DNA of 64,000 bases from Carnobacteriaceae bacterium zg-84 (lineage in GTDB: Bacteria > Bacillota > Bacilli > Lactobacillales > Aerococcaceae), in contig CP059430.1 of assembly GCA_013874835.1 (NCBI GenBank), positions 1,692,864 to 1,756,863 on the forward strand. The letters are read 5' to 3'. The notes under the pieces are model-generated. The model was not told the origin of the DNA and searched no databases. It saw only the letters and a list, made by a program, of their open reading frames with translations. A program made the position numbers and the translations under genes. This document shows positions 26,021-34,641 of the stretch, one piece after another (positions within the stretch are counted from its first letter, which is position 1; each line of letters opens with the position of its first letter).

Positions 26021-26860
26021 TCATTTGTTACTTTCTATATTATTTGTTAATGGCACATTTGTGAGCGCATCAACACGCAAAACACTACGTGTCCCATCAG
26101 ATAGTTTCACATCTAAAAACCACACAGGTGTATAAATAAACATATCCTCAACAGGTGTGTTTCGTTGATAAACTAATGTCATCAATTCAATAACACTTCC
26201 TTCAGGCAATAACGCACTCGCATATAAACTTGTTAGAGCATCTTTTTCACTAAATAAAATACGACTTTCATCTTCTACTGTAAATTGACCTGTATACGTT
26301 TGTGTATACCCTGTTATATGATTGCCATTCAACACAAACACAACTCTAGCATTATCATCTACAATAGGCATGTCATCAATAAATTGTACACACACAATTT
26401 CTTGTCGAACAGCGGAATAATATAAAGGTTTATATTTATCGCCATTGTAAACCAACAATTCATTATGCAATATATTATTCACTTGTTCTTGGTCTTGCTT
26501 AGTTAATTGTCCATTTTCTAAAGTTAGTGAAATAGGTGTATGAAAGACGACATTCACTTTTCTTTTTTCAATATCATACGTTACCGTTTGTTGTTTAATA
26601 GTTTGCTCGACAACCGATAGGTCTTCACCTTGTCTTAAACTACTAATGTAAGGTACTCTTTTTTCGGTGTATTCTTGCTCGAGCATATCCGCTATATGTT
26701 TATCCAATTTAACGTTTTTACTTTTTAATTCGGACAGAACATTGAATGCCACGGCATCTGTTCGATAAAAGACTGTTTTATCAAGAAACAATTTCAAAAG
26801 AAATATATCTAATAATAAAAATGTGATAATAAAAATGAATTGTACTTGCTTAAAATTCAT
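26021..26860 (-). CDS. yycI: WalK regulator YycI
   Basis: 279 residues with an N-terminal membrane anchor (about 7-25) and an extracytoplasmic domain. The charged stretch SELKSKNVKLD and the C-terminal WFLDVKLSDG are of the YycI type. In Firmicutes YycH and YycI sit outside the membrane and adjust WalK activity. It is placed after yycH (9-bp gap) and before yycJ. Identified mainly by position and architecture. Confidence 0.9.
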   Translation of the reverse strand: MNFKQVQFIFIITFLLLDIFLLKLFLDKTVFYRTDAVAFNVLSELKSKNVKLDKHIADMLEQEYTEKRVPYISSLRQGEDLSVVEQTIKQQTVTYDIEKRKVNVVFHTPISLTLENGQLTKQDQEQVNNILHNELLVYNGDKYKPLYYSAVRQEIVCVQFIDDMPIVDDNARVVFVLNGNHITGYTQTYTGQFTVEDESRILFSEKDALTSLYASALLPEGSVIELMTLVYQRNTPVEDMFIYTPVWFLDVKLSDGTRSVLRVDALTNVPLTNNIESNK

Positions 26861-26869
26861 ATATCCACC

Positions 26870-28123
26870 TCACTCTGCCAAGTAATCGACAAGTCGTTTG
26901 GCTGTGTCATTCACAAAAACATACCATTCCGGTACAAGCGTAATGACTTTTGTCTTACTTGGTTGTATCGTGTAAAAAATACCTACACCATCAATATCTG
27001 CCATACTTTTATCTTGTTGTTCAAATGCTTCTTGCATATCTTGAAACGACATCATCGCAATATCTTTTCGTTTCATGGATAATTCTGTTTGTAAAATATA
27101 CGACGATGACATGGTTGTAATAATACCGTCTTGTCTTACTTTTAACCGTGTTGTAGAAAAATTCTCTACCGTATCCATAATGGGTAATTTAGCGACATAT
27201 CTTCTAAAATGCAATGTTTCACCATTTTGCCCTGCAAACAATACTCTTTTTGGCCATTTTTCAAAATAATCTAGTTGTGTCGCAATGGTTTGTAAATATT
27301 GTGGCGTTGAAAAGGTTCGATACTGAGTAGACAAGACCAATCCTGTATCTTTACCTATCGTTAAATCAAATTGATTATTCACGTATCTATACGCCGTGGA
27401 TGTTGATTCATTTTTTAAATTAATTGTTGAACCAAATAAAGTTTTTATATACTGTGTTGGGTTGATTTGTTCTAATAAATACATACGTTGTTTGAAAATT
27501 TCATTATGCGATAACACATAATAGTACGTATCTTTTCCTTGTACAGCTTCCACATCAAAAAAACTTGGTCGATACTTTTGTTCAAGACTGTAAAAAGTAT
27601 CATAATTCATTGGTTTTTCAAGTGAAAAACTATACACATGCTTTGTTTTATCATTCACTGCATAAAGTGTATTGCTATCTGAAAAAACAAACACAAATCG
27701 TGTAAATGTTTCTTCTATTTTATCGCCACTATCTATATTACATAAATATTTTGCAATTTGAAAAGTCATTGGTGCAGGAAAAATATATTGTGCACTTTTT
27801 TGAGATAAAAATGCTAAATAATCTGCCGAAGATAATACTCTATCACTTGAAAAAGTCATCTTTTGATGATCTAACAAATTTACAAAAGCATCTATACTCT
27901 CTTCTTCATACGTCAGTTGTAATGTGTCATTGTGATACATAAGCATTTGATTAGGTTTGAAGAACGCACCAATTTGTTTATCATTTTTTGCGACTGTTAC
28001 AATCGTTGTGGTATCCACCTTATCTTGTTTTGGTTTAAACATAACCCAGTATGTACACACTAAACTTATCGCCACTAAAACAGCTAAAATGACTGTATAA
28101 AATCGTGAAACTTTCATCACCAT
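26870..28123 (-). CDS. yycH: WalK regulator YycH
   Basis: 417 residues, one N-terminal membrane helix (about 8-28), remainder extracytoplasmic. Position directly after walK (7-bp overlap) and size match YycH. Its presence together with YycI argues against a streptococcal host, where the vic operon lacks both. Confidence 0.9.
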   Translation of the reverse strand: MVMKVSRFYTVILAVLVAISLVCTYWVMFKPKQDKVDTTTIVTVAKNDKQIGAFFKPNQMLMYHNDTLQLTYEEESIDAFVNLLDHQKMTFSSDRVLSSADYLAFLSQKSAQYIFPAPMTFQIAKYLCNIDSGDKIEETFTRFVFVFSDSNTLYAVNDKTKHVYSFSLEKPMNYDTFYSLEQKYRPSFFDVEAVQGKDTYYYVLSHNEIFKQRMYLLEQINPTQYIKTLFGSTINLKNESTSTAYRYVNNQFDLTIGKDTGLVLSTQYRTFSTPQYLQTIATQLDYFEKWPKRVLFAGQNGETLHFRRYVAKLPIMDTVENFSTTRLKVRQDGIITTMSSSYILQTELSMKRKDIAMMSFQDMQEAFEQQDKSMADIDGVGIFYTIQPSKTKVITLVPEWYVFVNDTAKRLVDYLAE

Positions 28124-29973
28124 TCCTCCTCATCGCCATAGAACGTTACTTTTGGTAATGAAATAAAAAATGTTGACCCTTTATTTTCTTGACTGGTTAC
28201 CCACACATTCCCACCATGAAGTGTAATTACTTCTTTAGAAATAGCCAACCCTAGTCCCGTTCCGCCTTGTGCTCTTGAACGAGCTTTATCAACGCGATAA
28301 AAACGTTTAAAAATATGCGGCAATGCTTTACGTGAAATACCTAAACCTTGGTCTGTGACACTCACAACAATATTGTCATCTGTTTCTACTAAACGGCATG
28401 TAATAGTTCCTCCGTCTGGAGAATATTTAATCGCATTGTCCATAATATTGTCGATAACTTGTGTTAACTTATCTTGATCTGCCTCAACCCATAACGTATG
28501 GTTTTTTACTTCTCGTACAATTTTATGAGATTTATGTGCATAGTCTTCTGTTGATAAGAGCATATCAAATCTATCTAAAATACGATTTAACAATTTTGTT
28601 ACATCAATCATTTCAAGCTCTAGTTTTTGAATACCTGCATCCATTTTTGACAAGTTTAATAAATCTGCAACCATACGAATCATACGATTTGCTTCAAACT
28701 GAATAACTTCTAAAAAGTTTGGTGCCAGTACATCATCTTTCCACGTCCCATCAATTAACGCTTCTGTATAACTACGAATACTTGTTAGTGGTGTTCTTAA
28801 TTCATGTGATACATTCGACACAAACTCTTTACGCTCACGATCAATTTTTTCTTGTTCTGTAATATCTGACAGCACACATACCAATCCACTAATAAAACCC
28901 GATTCCCTTTGAATAACAGAAAATTCACCACGAATAATCGTTTCTTCTCCCTCACTAACAGACGACAAAATCAATTCATCTTGCGTTTGTAATAATTGTC
29001 TATATGTATATTTTTGACGAATACCAAATACATCCATAATAGACGCATTAATAACATCTTCTTCATTAGTATCTAATAGACGTAAAGCTGCTTCGTTGAT
29101 AATCACAACATTCCCACGTCTATCTGTGGCAACCACACCATCACTCATGTGTTTTAACACACTATCTAAACGTTGACGCTCCGCTTCGATAGACGCATTT
29201 GCCTCTTTAATCCGAATAGCTAGGTTATTTATTGAATTTGCCAATGTCCCTAATTCATCGTTTCCATATACTGTAACATCGCCAGAGTCGTATTCTCCCT
29301 CAGCAATTTTTTCAGTTTTATTTTTAATTTCTGATACGGGTTTTGCAATTCCTCTGCTAGAAATGACAAAAGCAATAGCCACTGTCGCAAATAATGCAAT
29401 GACCATAACGTTTAAAAATAAAGATGAAATCTCTTGTAGTTGCACATACACACTAGAAATATTAGCGTCTACAACGACAACACCCATTAACGTTCTATCT
29501 TGTGACATCACAGGCATAATAACACGTAAAATGGTTTGATTCCCTTCAGAAGATGAATATTGATATTTTTTAGAGGCACCTGTTAGTAGTACTTCTTTCA
29601 CATCAGGTTCTTCGGTCAATTTCCCGACAACATCACGATTCACTTGACTGGCTACATCAACCACTTCATTATGTTTATCAACAATTTGAATATTTAAAAT
29701 ATTTTGCCCTTGTGTTGCTTGAAATAATTCGGAACTTTTTTCAATACGTTTTTCTTTGTTTATTTCTTGCAAAACAGCAGTAGCGCTATTGGCTAAGAAA
29801 TTCGTCTGTCCTGTTACTTGCGTTTCAAAGTTTTGAATTAACTGTGTTTCTAATTGTCGTGTAAAAAAGACACCTACTAATTGAAACGATACTAAAAATA
29901 ACAATCCAAAAATAGCTGGTACTTTAAAATGGATGGAACGAAAATTTAAATTTAATAAAAATTTTCTAAACAT
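28117..29973 (-). CDS. walK: Sensor histidine kinase WalK
   Basis: 618 residues with two membrane helices (about 17-37 and 184-204) flanking an extracytoplasmic Cache/PDC-like domain, then HAMP (about 205-258), PAS (about 265-365), HisKA with His390 (SNVSHELRTPL) and a HATPase domain (NIMDNAIKYS, VTDQGLGIS, GTGLGLAIS). This is the full WalK layout. It phosphorylates WalR and controls peptidoglycan hydrolases and wall turnover; it is essential in most Firmicutes. It follows walR after 9 bp. Confidence 0.97.
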   Translation of the reverse strand: MFRKFLLNLNFRSIHFKVPAIFGLLFLVSFQLVGVFFTRQLETQLIQNFETQVTGQTNFLANSATAVLQEINKEKRIEKSSELFQATQGQNILNIQIVDKHNEVVDVASQVNRDVVGKLTEEPDVKEVLLTGASKKYQYSSSEGNQTILRVIMPVMSQDRTLMGVVVVDANISSVYVQLQEISSLFLNVMVIALFATVAIAFVISSRGIAKPVSEIKNKTEKIAEGEYDSGDVTVYGNDELGTLANSINNLAIRIKEANASIEAERQRLDSVLKHMSDGVVATDRRGNVVIINEAALRLLDTNEEDVINASIMDVFGIRQKYTYRQLLQTQDELILSSVSEGEETIIRGEFSVIQRESGFISGLVCVLSDITEQEKIDRERKEFVSNVSHELRTPLTSIRSYTEALIDGTWKDDVLAPNFLEVIQFEANRMIRMVADLLNLSKMDAGIQKLELEMIDVTKLLNRILDRFDMLLSTEDYAHKSHKIVREVKNHTLWVEADQDKLTQVIDNIMDNAIKYSPDGGTITCRLVETDDNIVVSVTDQGLGISRKALPHIFKRFYRVDKARSRAQGGTGLGLAISKEVITLHGGNVWVTSQENKGSTFFISLPKVTFYGDEEEW

Positions 29974-29982
29974 ATCTCTATC

Positions 29983-30687
29983 CTATTCTTGTTCACTACT
30001 TTTCACAAAATAGCCAACACCACGACGTGTCATTAACCAAGTTGGATGACTTGGAACATCCTCAATTTTTTCACGCAAACGACGAACGGTCACATCGACT
30101 GTACGCACATCTCCAAAATAGTCATATCCCCAAACGGTTTGTAATAAATCTTCTCGAGTCATGACTTGATTTAAGTGTTTTGCTAAGTAGTGTAATAACT
30201 CAAACTCTCGATGTGTTAATTCAATTTCCTCTCCACGTTTAGATACGATATATGCATCTTCATGAATGATTAAATCTCCCAATACAATTTCATTAGCAGG
30301 AGATGTTTCTTCCACAACAGCTTTAGTTGCTTTTCTTCTTAAATTCGCTTTTACTCTCGCTACAAGTTCGCGATTTGAAAAAGGTTTTGTCACATAATCA
30401 TCTGCACCTAATTCTAATCCCAATACTTTATCAATCTCTGAATCTTTAGCTGTTACCATAATAATTGGCATATCATGCGTTTGACGTACCGTACGACAAA
30501 CTTCTAAACCATCAATTTTTGGTAACATTAAGTCTAGTAGCATCAAGTCAGGAGATATTTTTTTTACCATTTCAATCGCTTCTTCTCCGTCAAAAGCTAC
30601 ATAAACATCATAACCTTCTTTTACTAAATTAAATTTCACAATTTCTGCAATTGATTTTTCATCATCTACTACTAAAATTTTTTTCAT
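29983..30687 (-). CDS. walR: Response regulator WalR
   Basis: 234 residues. The receiver domain has Asp52 in [10 protein letters not shown], with DDE near the start and Lys of [10 protein letters not shown]. The OmpR-type winged helix includes [23 protein letters not shown], seen here in parts ([18 protein letters not shown]). First gene of the wal operon. A perfect match to the WalR consensus occurs before the NlpC/P60 gene at 35952-35968, a probable target. Confidence 0.97.
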   Translation of the reverse strand: MKKILVVDDEKSIAEIVKFNLVKEGYDVYVAFDGEEAIEMVKKISPDLMLLDLMLPKIDGLEVCRTVRQTHDMPIIMVTAKDSEIDKVLGLELGADDYVTKPFSNRELVARVKANLRRKATKAVVEETSPANEIVLGDLIIHEDAYIVSKRGEEIELTHREFELLHYLAKHLNQVMTREDLLQTVWGYDYFGDVRTVDVTVRRLREKIEDVPSHPTWLMTRRGVGYFVKSSEQE

Positions 30688-30812
30688 CGTTAATCTCCTT
30701 ATATTTCGTCTATATGCCTTTTTAGATACACTAAGACCATTCTATAATAAGTATACCAATACACTTACAAAAACTCAATAAATAGGAGGGGATAATACAT
30801 TGAGTTTACACA

Positions 30813-30849
30813 TAAAAATAGCGAATGACTATTGTCATTCACTATTTTT
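30813..30849 (-). terminator. murE terminator
   Basis: AAAAATAG with GAATGAC (30814-30829, one bulge) pairs with GTCATTC and CTATTTTT (30834-30849), adjacent to the murE stop; A/T tails on both sides. Confidence 0.85.
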
Positions 30850-32331
30850 CTAAATAGATATTGTTCCCTCTTTTTCAAATGAATTTATAATAAATTGCTT
30901 TTCATCAAATGGTACTTTTTCACTGCCTATTAACTGATATGTTTCATGTCCTTTTCCAGCAAAGACGACAATATCTCCTTTTTTGCTTAATGAAGCCGCA
31001 AGTTCAATAGCTTTTTGTCTATCAATTTCTTCATACACAATACAATTTGTGTCTGTAAAGGATTGTTTAATATCATCAATAATATGTTGAGGATTTTCAT
31101 GTCCTGGATTATCCGATGTAATAATCGCAATATCTGCATATTTAGACACAACATCCCCTAATTCTTTTCGTCTAATTTGTGAACGATCTCCAACAGAACC
31201 AAATAAAATAATCAATCGTTCATAGTTATAATGGTTTAATGTCAAAATAACATTTTCTAAACTAAATCCATTATGGGCATAATCCAATACAGCTAATACT
31301 TGCTTATGATTTGGAATGAGTTCCATACGTCCTGCTACTGTTGTTTGGTTCAATAAAGAAATAACCTTTTGTTCATCTTGATTCAAAATATCTGCAACAG
31401 CTAAAACAACTAAAGCATTATACACATTAAATTTTCCTGGCACAGGTAGTAAAACAGATTTCGTTACATGTTGTTTGTGATAAGCAAAAGACATGCCCAC
31501 TTGACGTTTATCAAATAAATACTGTAATTCTGTCGCTTGATAATCACTCTTGTTATCCAATCCATACGTATACACTTTTTGGTTTTGTTTGATAAAGTGA
31601 TTAACATACCTATCATCATGATTGACAATTGCTATTTTTGTTAAATCAAACAAATGTGTTTTCCAGTGCAAATAGTTTTCAAAAGTCGGATGCTCTAAAT
31701 CTCCAATATGGTCATAGGCCATATTGGTAAAAATAGCTATATCAAAATCAATATGCTCGACACGGCTCATCATCAACCCTTGGGAAGACACTTCCATAAA
31801 ACAGGTTGTAATCCCTTGTTGGAGCATTTGATGCATCACTTTATGTAATTCATAACTTTCTGGTGTTGTATTGGCCGTTTGTAAATATGTATCTCCATAA
31901 TAAATACCGTTCGTTCCGATAACTCCAGTCTTTAAGCCTACATCCTTCAAAATTTTATAAAGTAATGTTGTTATCGTTGTTTTTCCTTTTGTTCCCGTAA
32001 TGCCTACTACTGTCATTTTCTTAGACGGTTCTTCAAAAAACAAAGAGGATACTTTACTTAATATATATCGACTATCTTCAACAAGAATCAGTAGTGCATC
32101 TTCAGGCACTTGTACACGTGTTTGTCCAACAAATACCCGACATCCTTTTTTGTACGCTTGGGGTATAAATGTCGTACCATCACTCGTTCTACCTTTTAAT
32201 GCAAAAAATATTGTCTTTTCTTTAACTGTTTTCGTATTATAACTTAAATCCTCTATCGCCGTTTCTAATAGACTTACATTCCCAATATATTCAATGACCG
32301 GTATATCTACAAACATCTGACTGACTTTCAT
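30850..32331 (-). CDS. murE: UDP-N-acetylmuramyl-tripeptide synthetase MurE
   Basis: 493-residue Mur ligase that adds the third stem-peptide residue to UDP-MurNAc-L-Ala-D-Glu in the cytoplasm. The ATP loop is GITGTKGKTT, followed by the central TTPESYELH and the C-terminal SDNPGHENP. The DNPR motif of diaminopimelate-specific enzymes is replaced by DNPG, so lysine is the more likely substrate (inference). GAGGG lies 8 nt before the start. It is divergent from the flavoprotein gene. Confidence 0.93.
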   Translation of the reverse strand: MKVSQMFVDIPVIEYIGNVSLLETAIEDLSYNTKTVKEKTIFFALKGRTSDGTTFIPQAYKKGCRVFVGQTRVQVPEDALLILVEDSRYILSKVSSLFFEEPSKKMTVVGITGTKGKTTITTLLYKILKDVGLKTGVIGTNGIYYGDTYLQTANTTPESYELHKVMHQMLQQGITTCFMEVSSQGLMMSRVEHIDFDIAIFTNMAYDHIGDLEHPTFENYLHWKTHLFDLTKIAIVNHDDRYVNHFIKQNQKVYTYGLDNKSDYQATELQYLFDKRQVGMSFAYHKQHVTKSVLLPVPGKFNVYNALVVLAVADILNQDEQKVISLLNQTTVAGRMELIPNHKQVLAVLDYAHNGFSLENVILTLNHYNYERLIILFGSVGDRSQIRRKELGDVVSKYADIAIITSDNPGHENPQHIIDDIKQSFTDTNCIVYEEIDRQKAIELAASLSKKGDIVVFAGKGHETYQLIGSEKVPFDEKQFIINSFEKEGTISI

Positions 32332-32432
32332 TTTTTAGCCCTCTTCCTTCTTCACGTAGATTTACTATATCACATTTTTTATTCTTTTGGTATGATAGTA
32401 TGTAAGAATAGACAGAAGAAAGGAAATGAATA

Positions 32433-33689
32433 ATGTACGATGTAATTGTCATTGGTGGTGGTTCAAGCGGATTAATGGCTTGTGTTTCTGCTGCAAAGAC
32501 GGGTGCCAAAGTTTTACTCCTAGAAAAAAATGCTTCTTTAGGACAGAAACTTTTATTAACAGGTGGAGGACGTTGTAACATTACAAACAATCGCCCTGCT
32601 GAAGAAATTGTAGCACATATCCCAGGAAACGGACGTTTTTTATATAGTGCTTTTTCTCAATTTGATAATTATGACATTATTAAATTTTTTAAGGAAAATG
32701 GCGTGACCTTAAAAGAAGAAGATCACGGTAGAATGTTTCCAACAACTGATAAAGCAAGAACTATTTTAGATACTTTTATTTCTTTGATTAAACAACATGG
32801 CATACATGTACAAACAAAAAATACTGTTTCTAATCTCTTATTTGACGAAAATAAAGTATGTGGCGTTCATCTGGAAGACGGAACAACTATTCATGCTAAA
32901 AGCGTTATTATTGCTACTGGGGGGAAATCTATCCCAAAAACAGGTTCAACAGGCGACGGCTTTAAATGGGCAGAACAAGCAGGACATACGATTGTTCCTT
33001 TATTCCCAACTGAAGTCCCTCTCACATCAAGTGAGCATTTTATTCAACAAAAAACATTACAAGGTTTATCTTTAAGAAATATTTCATTGAGTGTACTAAA
33101 CCAAAAACAAAAACCAATTATTTCTCATCAAATGGATATGATTTTTACGCACTTTGGTATTTCGGGTCCTGCTGTACTAAGATGTTCCAGCTTTGTATAC
33201 AAAGAACAAAAAAAACAAAAGAAAAATGACATACACATGCACTTAGATTGTCTACCAGATATATCTATCGGGCAGCTTGAACAGGACTTTATGAAACACC
33301 AAAAAGAACAAAGTAAAAAAGAAATCAAAACCATTTTAAAACAATACATTCCTGAACGTTTGGCTCTTTTTTACTTAAATCAAGCCAATCTTATACCTGA
33401 AACGCCATTACAAACATTATCTCATCAAGACATAAAACATATTTGTCATCTACTAAAACATTTCACTTTTACGGTTAATGGCTCTTTACCCCTTGAAAAA
33501 AGTTTTGTCACTGGCGGAGGTGTAAACACAAAAGAAATCAATCCTAAAACAATGATGTCTAAATTAAAAGAAGGCCTATACTTTTGTGGAGAAGTACTTG
33601 ATATTTACGGTTACACCGGTGGATACAATATTACATCTGCTTTTGTCACAGGTTATTTAAGTGGCTTTCATGCCGGACAACAAAAATAA
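32433..33689 (+). CDS. FAD-dependent oxidoreductase of the HI0933/BaiN family
   Basis: 418-residue flavoprotein. The N-terminal dinucleotide fold is VIGGGSSGLMA; GGGRCNITN is characteristic of this family. A second Gly-rich segment (IIATGGKSIPKTGSTGDG) and the C-terminal CGEVLDIYGYTGGYN with FVTGGGVN complete the FAD site. Physiological substrates are mostly unknown; some relatives reduce steroid or thiol-linked compounds. AAAGGAAA precedes the ATG. The stop codon falls on a decayed ISL3-like end. Confidence 0.88.
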   Translation: MYDVIVIGGGSSGLMACVSAAKTGAKVLLLEKNASLGQKLLLTGGGRCNITNNRPAEEIVAHIPGNGRFLYSAFSQFDNYDIIKFFKENGVTLKEEDHGRMFPTTDKARTILDTFISLIKQHGIHVQTKNTVSNLLFDENKVCGVHLEDGTTIHAKSVIIATGGKSIPKTGSTGDGFKWAEQAGHTIVPLFPTEVPLTSSEHFIQQKTLQGLSLRNISLSVLNQKQKPIISHQMDMIFTHFGISGPAVLRCSSFVYKEQKKQKKNDIHMHLDCLPDISIGQLEQDFMKHQKEQSKKEIKTILKQYIPERLALFYLNQANLIPETPLQTLSHQDIKHICHLLKHFTFTVNGSLPLEKSFVTGGGVNTKEINPKTMMSKLKEGLYFCGEVLDIYGYTGGYNITSAFVTGYLSGFHAGQQK

Positions 33690-33715
33690 GCTCTTCATCA
33701 AATCGCATTAGTAAA
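33689..33715 (+). repeat. Decayed ISL3-type left end
   Basis: AGCTCTTCATCAAATCGCAT TAGTAAA matches the ISL3 end consensus GGCTCTTCGTCAAATTGTGT TGGTGGA apart from mostly transition changes. It overlaps the stop codon of the flavoprotein gene and pairs with a right-end-like copy at 34569-34600. Confidence 0.6.
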
Positions 33716-33748
33716 TTCCCTCTATCAACATGATTTATGATAAACTCA

Positions 33749-33776
33749 AAGAGCCGACCACGCGGTCGGCTCTTTT
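33749..33776 (+). terminator. Terminator of the flavoprotein gene
   Basis: GAGCCGACC (33751-33759) and GGTCGGCTC (33764-33772), 4-nt loop, then TTTT. Confidence 0.9.
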
Positions 33777-33787
33777 CATATCGCTAT

Positions 33788-34036
33788 AAAAAATAAGAGC
33801 AGTTAGAAACTAACTACTCTTACGGTTATAATAGGGGTCTAAATCAAAAGGGGATAAGATTTAGAACAAACAAGTATAGTTAGAAAAAATTCATTATCAT
33901 TCAGCAATAGAACAAAAGGGGAGAATTCTATGCAATGATAAATGACTTTTATCAAACTATGACACATAAGCATAAAATGATTGAAAAAGGGGGAACAATC
34001 ATTTTATACCCAATCAAAGGACGTAATCCTTTGACT
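33788..34036 (-). ncRNA. Candidate small regulatory RNA with three UCCCC loops
   Basis: No protein reading frame. Read on the minus strand from about 34036: a 5' hairpin (TCAAAGGA stem, 34014-34034); hairpin with 12-bp stem 33972-33983/33996-34007 and loop UUCCCCCUUUUU; longer hairpin 33891-33912/33926-33945 with loop UUCUCCCCUUUUG; hairpin 33838-33845/33858-33865 with loop UUAUCCCCUUUU; and a terminator stem of 13 bp (33794-33806/33810-33822) with one mismatch and six U. A promoter with extended -10 lies just upstream. All three loops expose C4-5U4-5, complementary to Shine-Dalgarno-type AAAAGGGG. This resembles the logic of Listeria LhrC or staphylococcal UCCC-loop RNAs, but I know no homologue. 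Confidence 0.82.
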
Positions 34037-34042
34037 TGATAA

Positions 34043-34071
34043 ATTATAGCACATTATTTTTTATTTGTCTT
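34043..34071 (-). promoter_or_regulatory. Promoter of the small RNA
   Basis: Minus strand: -35 AAGACA (34066-34071), 17-bp spacer ending TGTGC, extended -10 TGCTATAAT (hexamer 34043-34048). The predicted start is near 34036. Confidence 0.78.
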
Positions 34072-34566
34072 TAAAAAAAATAAAATTTTTATAATTTTTT
34101 ATAAGAAAATTATTTTTTCTTAATGTTCTATTATTTTAAGCTCTCTACGATTAAAAATCTTATGTTTCAGAAGAAACAATCCCATTTATTATGTCTTTTA
34201 CGCTAACTTTTTGTTATATTACATTAAAAAATAAAAAATATAAATAATCCTTTTTTAATAAGCGTTTTTATTTGTTTCAATACGTAAAAAATATACATTT
34301 TATACAATTAAAAAATACTCACTCGCTCACCACTATAAAAGAAATATCTGTCATTATACGATGCATTTTCAATAGTACAAATAGAAATATAGCCATTATC
34401 ATCATTTTATGAGCATAACCATATTTTTCAAATAAACTAGCACACATATTAGATATAGTAGAAAATAATCATACATGCTTTTATCAAAATCATTCCGTAG
34501 ATTTCCTAACATACTATTTAAAAAATAAAAAAGTACTAAATAACTAATAAATGCCTTTCATTATCT
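34072..34566. other. AT-rich intergenic stretch, no gene seen
   Basis: Runs of A and T without a supported reading frame, hairpin or repeat. It separates the small RNA from the NlpC/P60 gene and may be the decayed interior of an ISL3-derived element. Confidence 0.5.
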
Positions 34567-34568
34567 AA

Positions 34569-34600
34569 ATCTCTCCACCCACACGATTTGACACAGAAAA
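34569..34600 (-). repeat. Decayed ISL3-type right end
   Basis: On the minus strand it reads TTTTCTGTGTCAAATCGTGT, then GGGTGGAGAGAT, resembling the ISL3 end. The 8 bp outside it (TAAAAAGA) match the 8 bp outside the 33689 copy (CAAAAATA) at six positions, but both are A-rich. Confidence 0.55.
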
Positions 34601-34601
34601 T

Positions 34602-34632
34602 AAAAAGAACCACTAAAGAAATCTTTAGTGGT
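34602..34632 (-). terminator. Terminator of the NlpC/P60 gene
   Basis: ACCACTAAAG (34609-34618) pairs with CTTTAGTGGT (34623-34632); TTTTTA follows on the minus strand. Confidence 0.9.
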
Positions 34633-34641
34633 CTTTTTCAA

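Noticed and set aside
33788-34036. The hairpin array read on the plus strand (AAAAGGGG loops, CsrA-like)
   Set aside because: Promoter and U-tract terminator are on the minus strand only; on the plus strand there is neither.
33788-34036. 6S RNA as identity of the small RNA
   Set aside because: 6S RNA is one long rod with a central bubble, not a row of independent hairpins with repeated C-rich loops.
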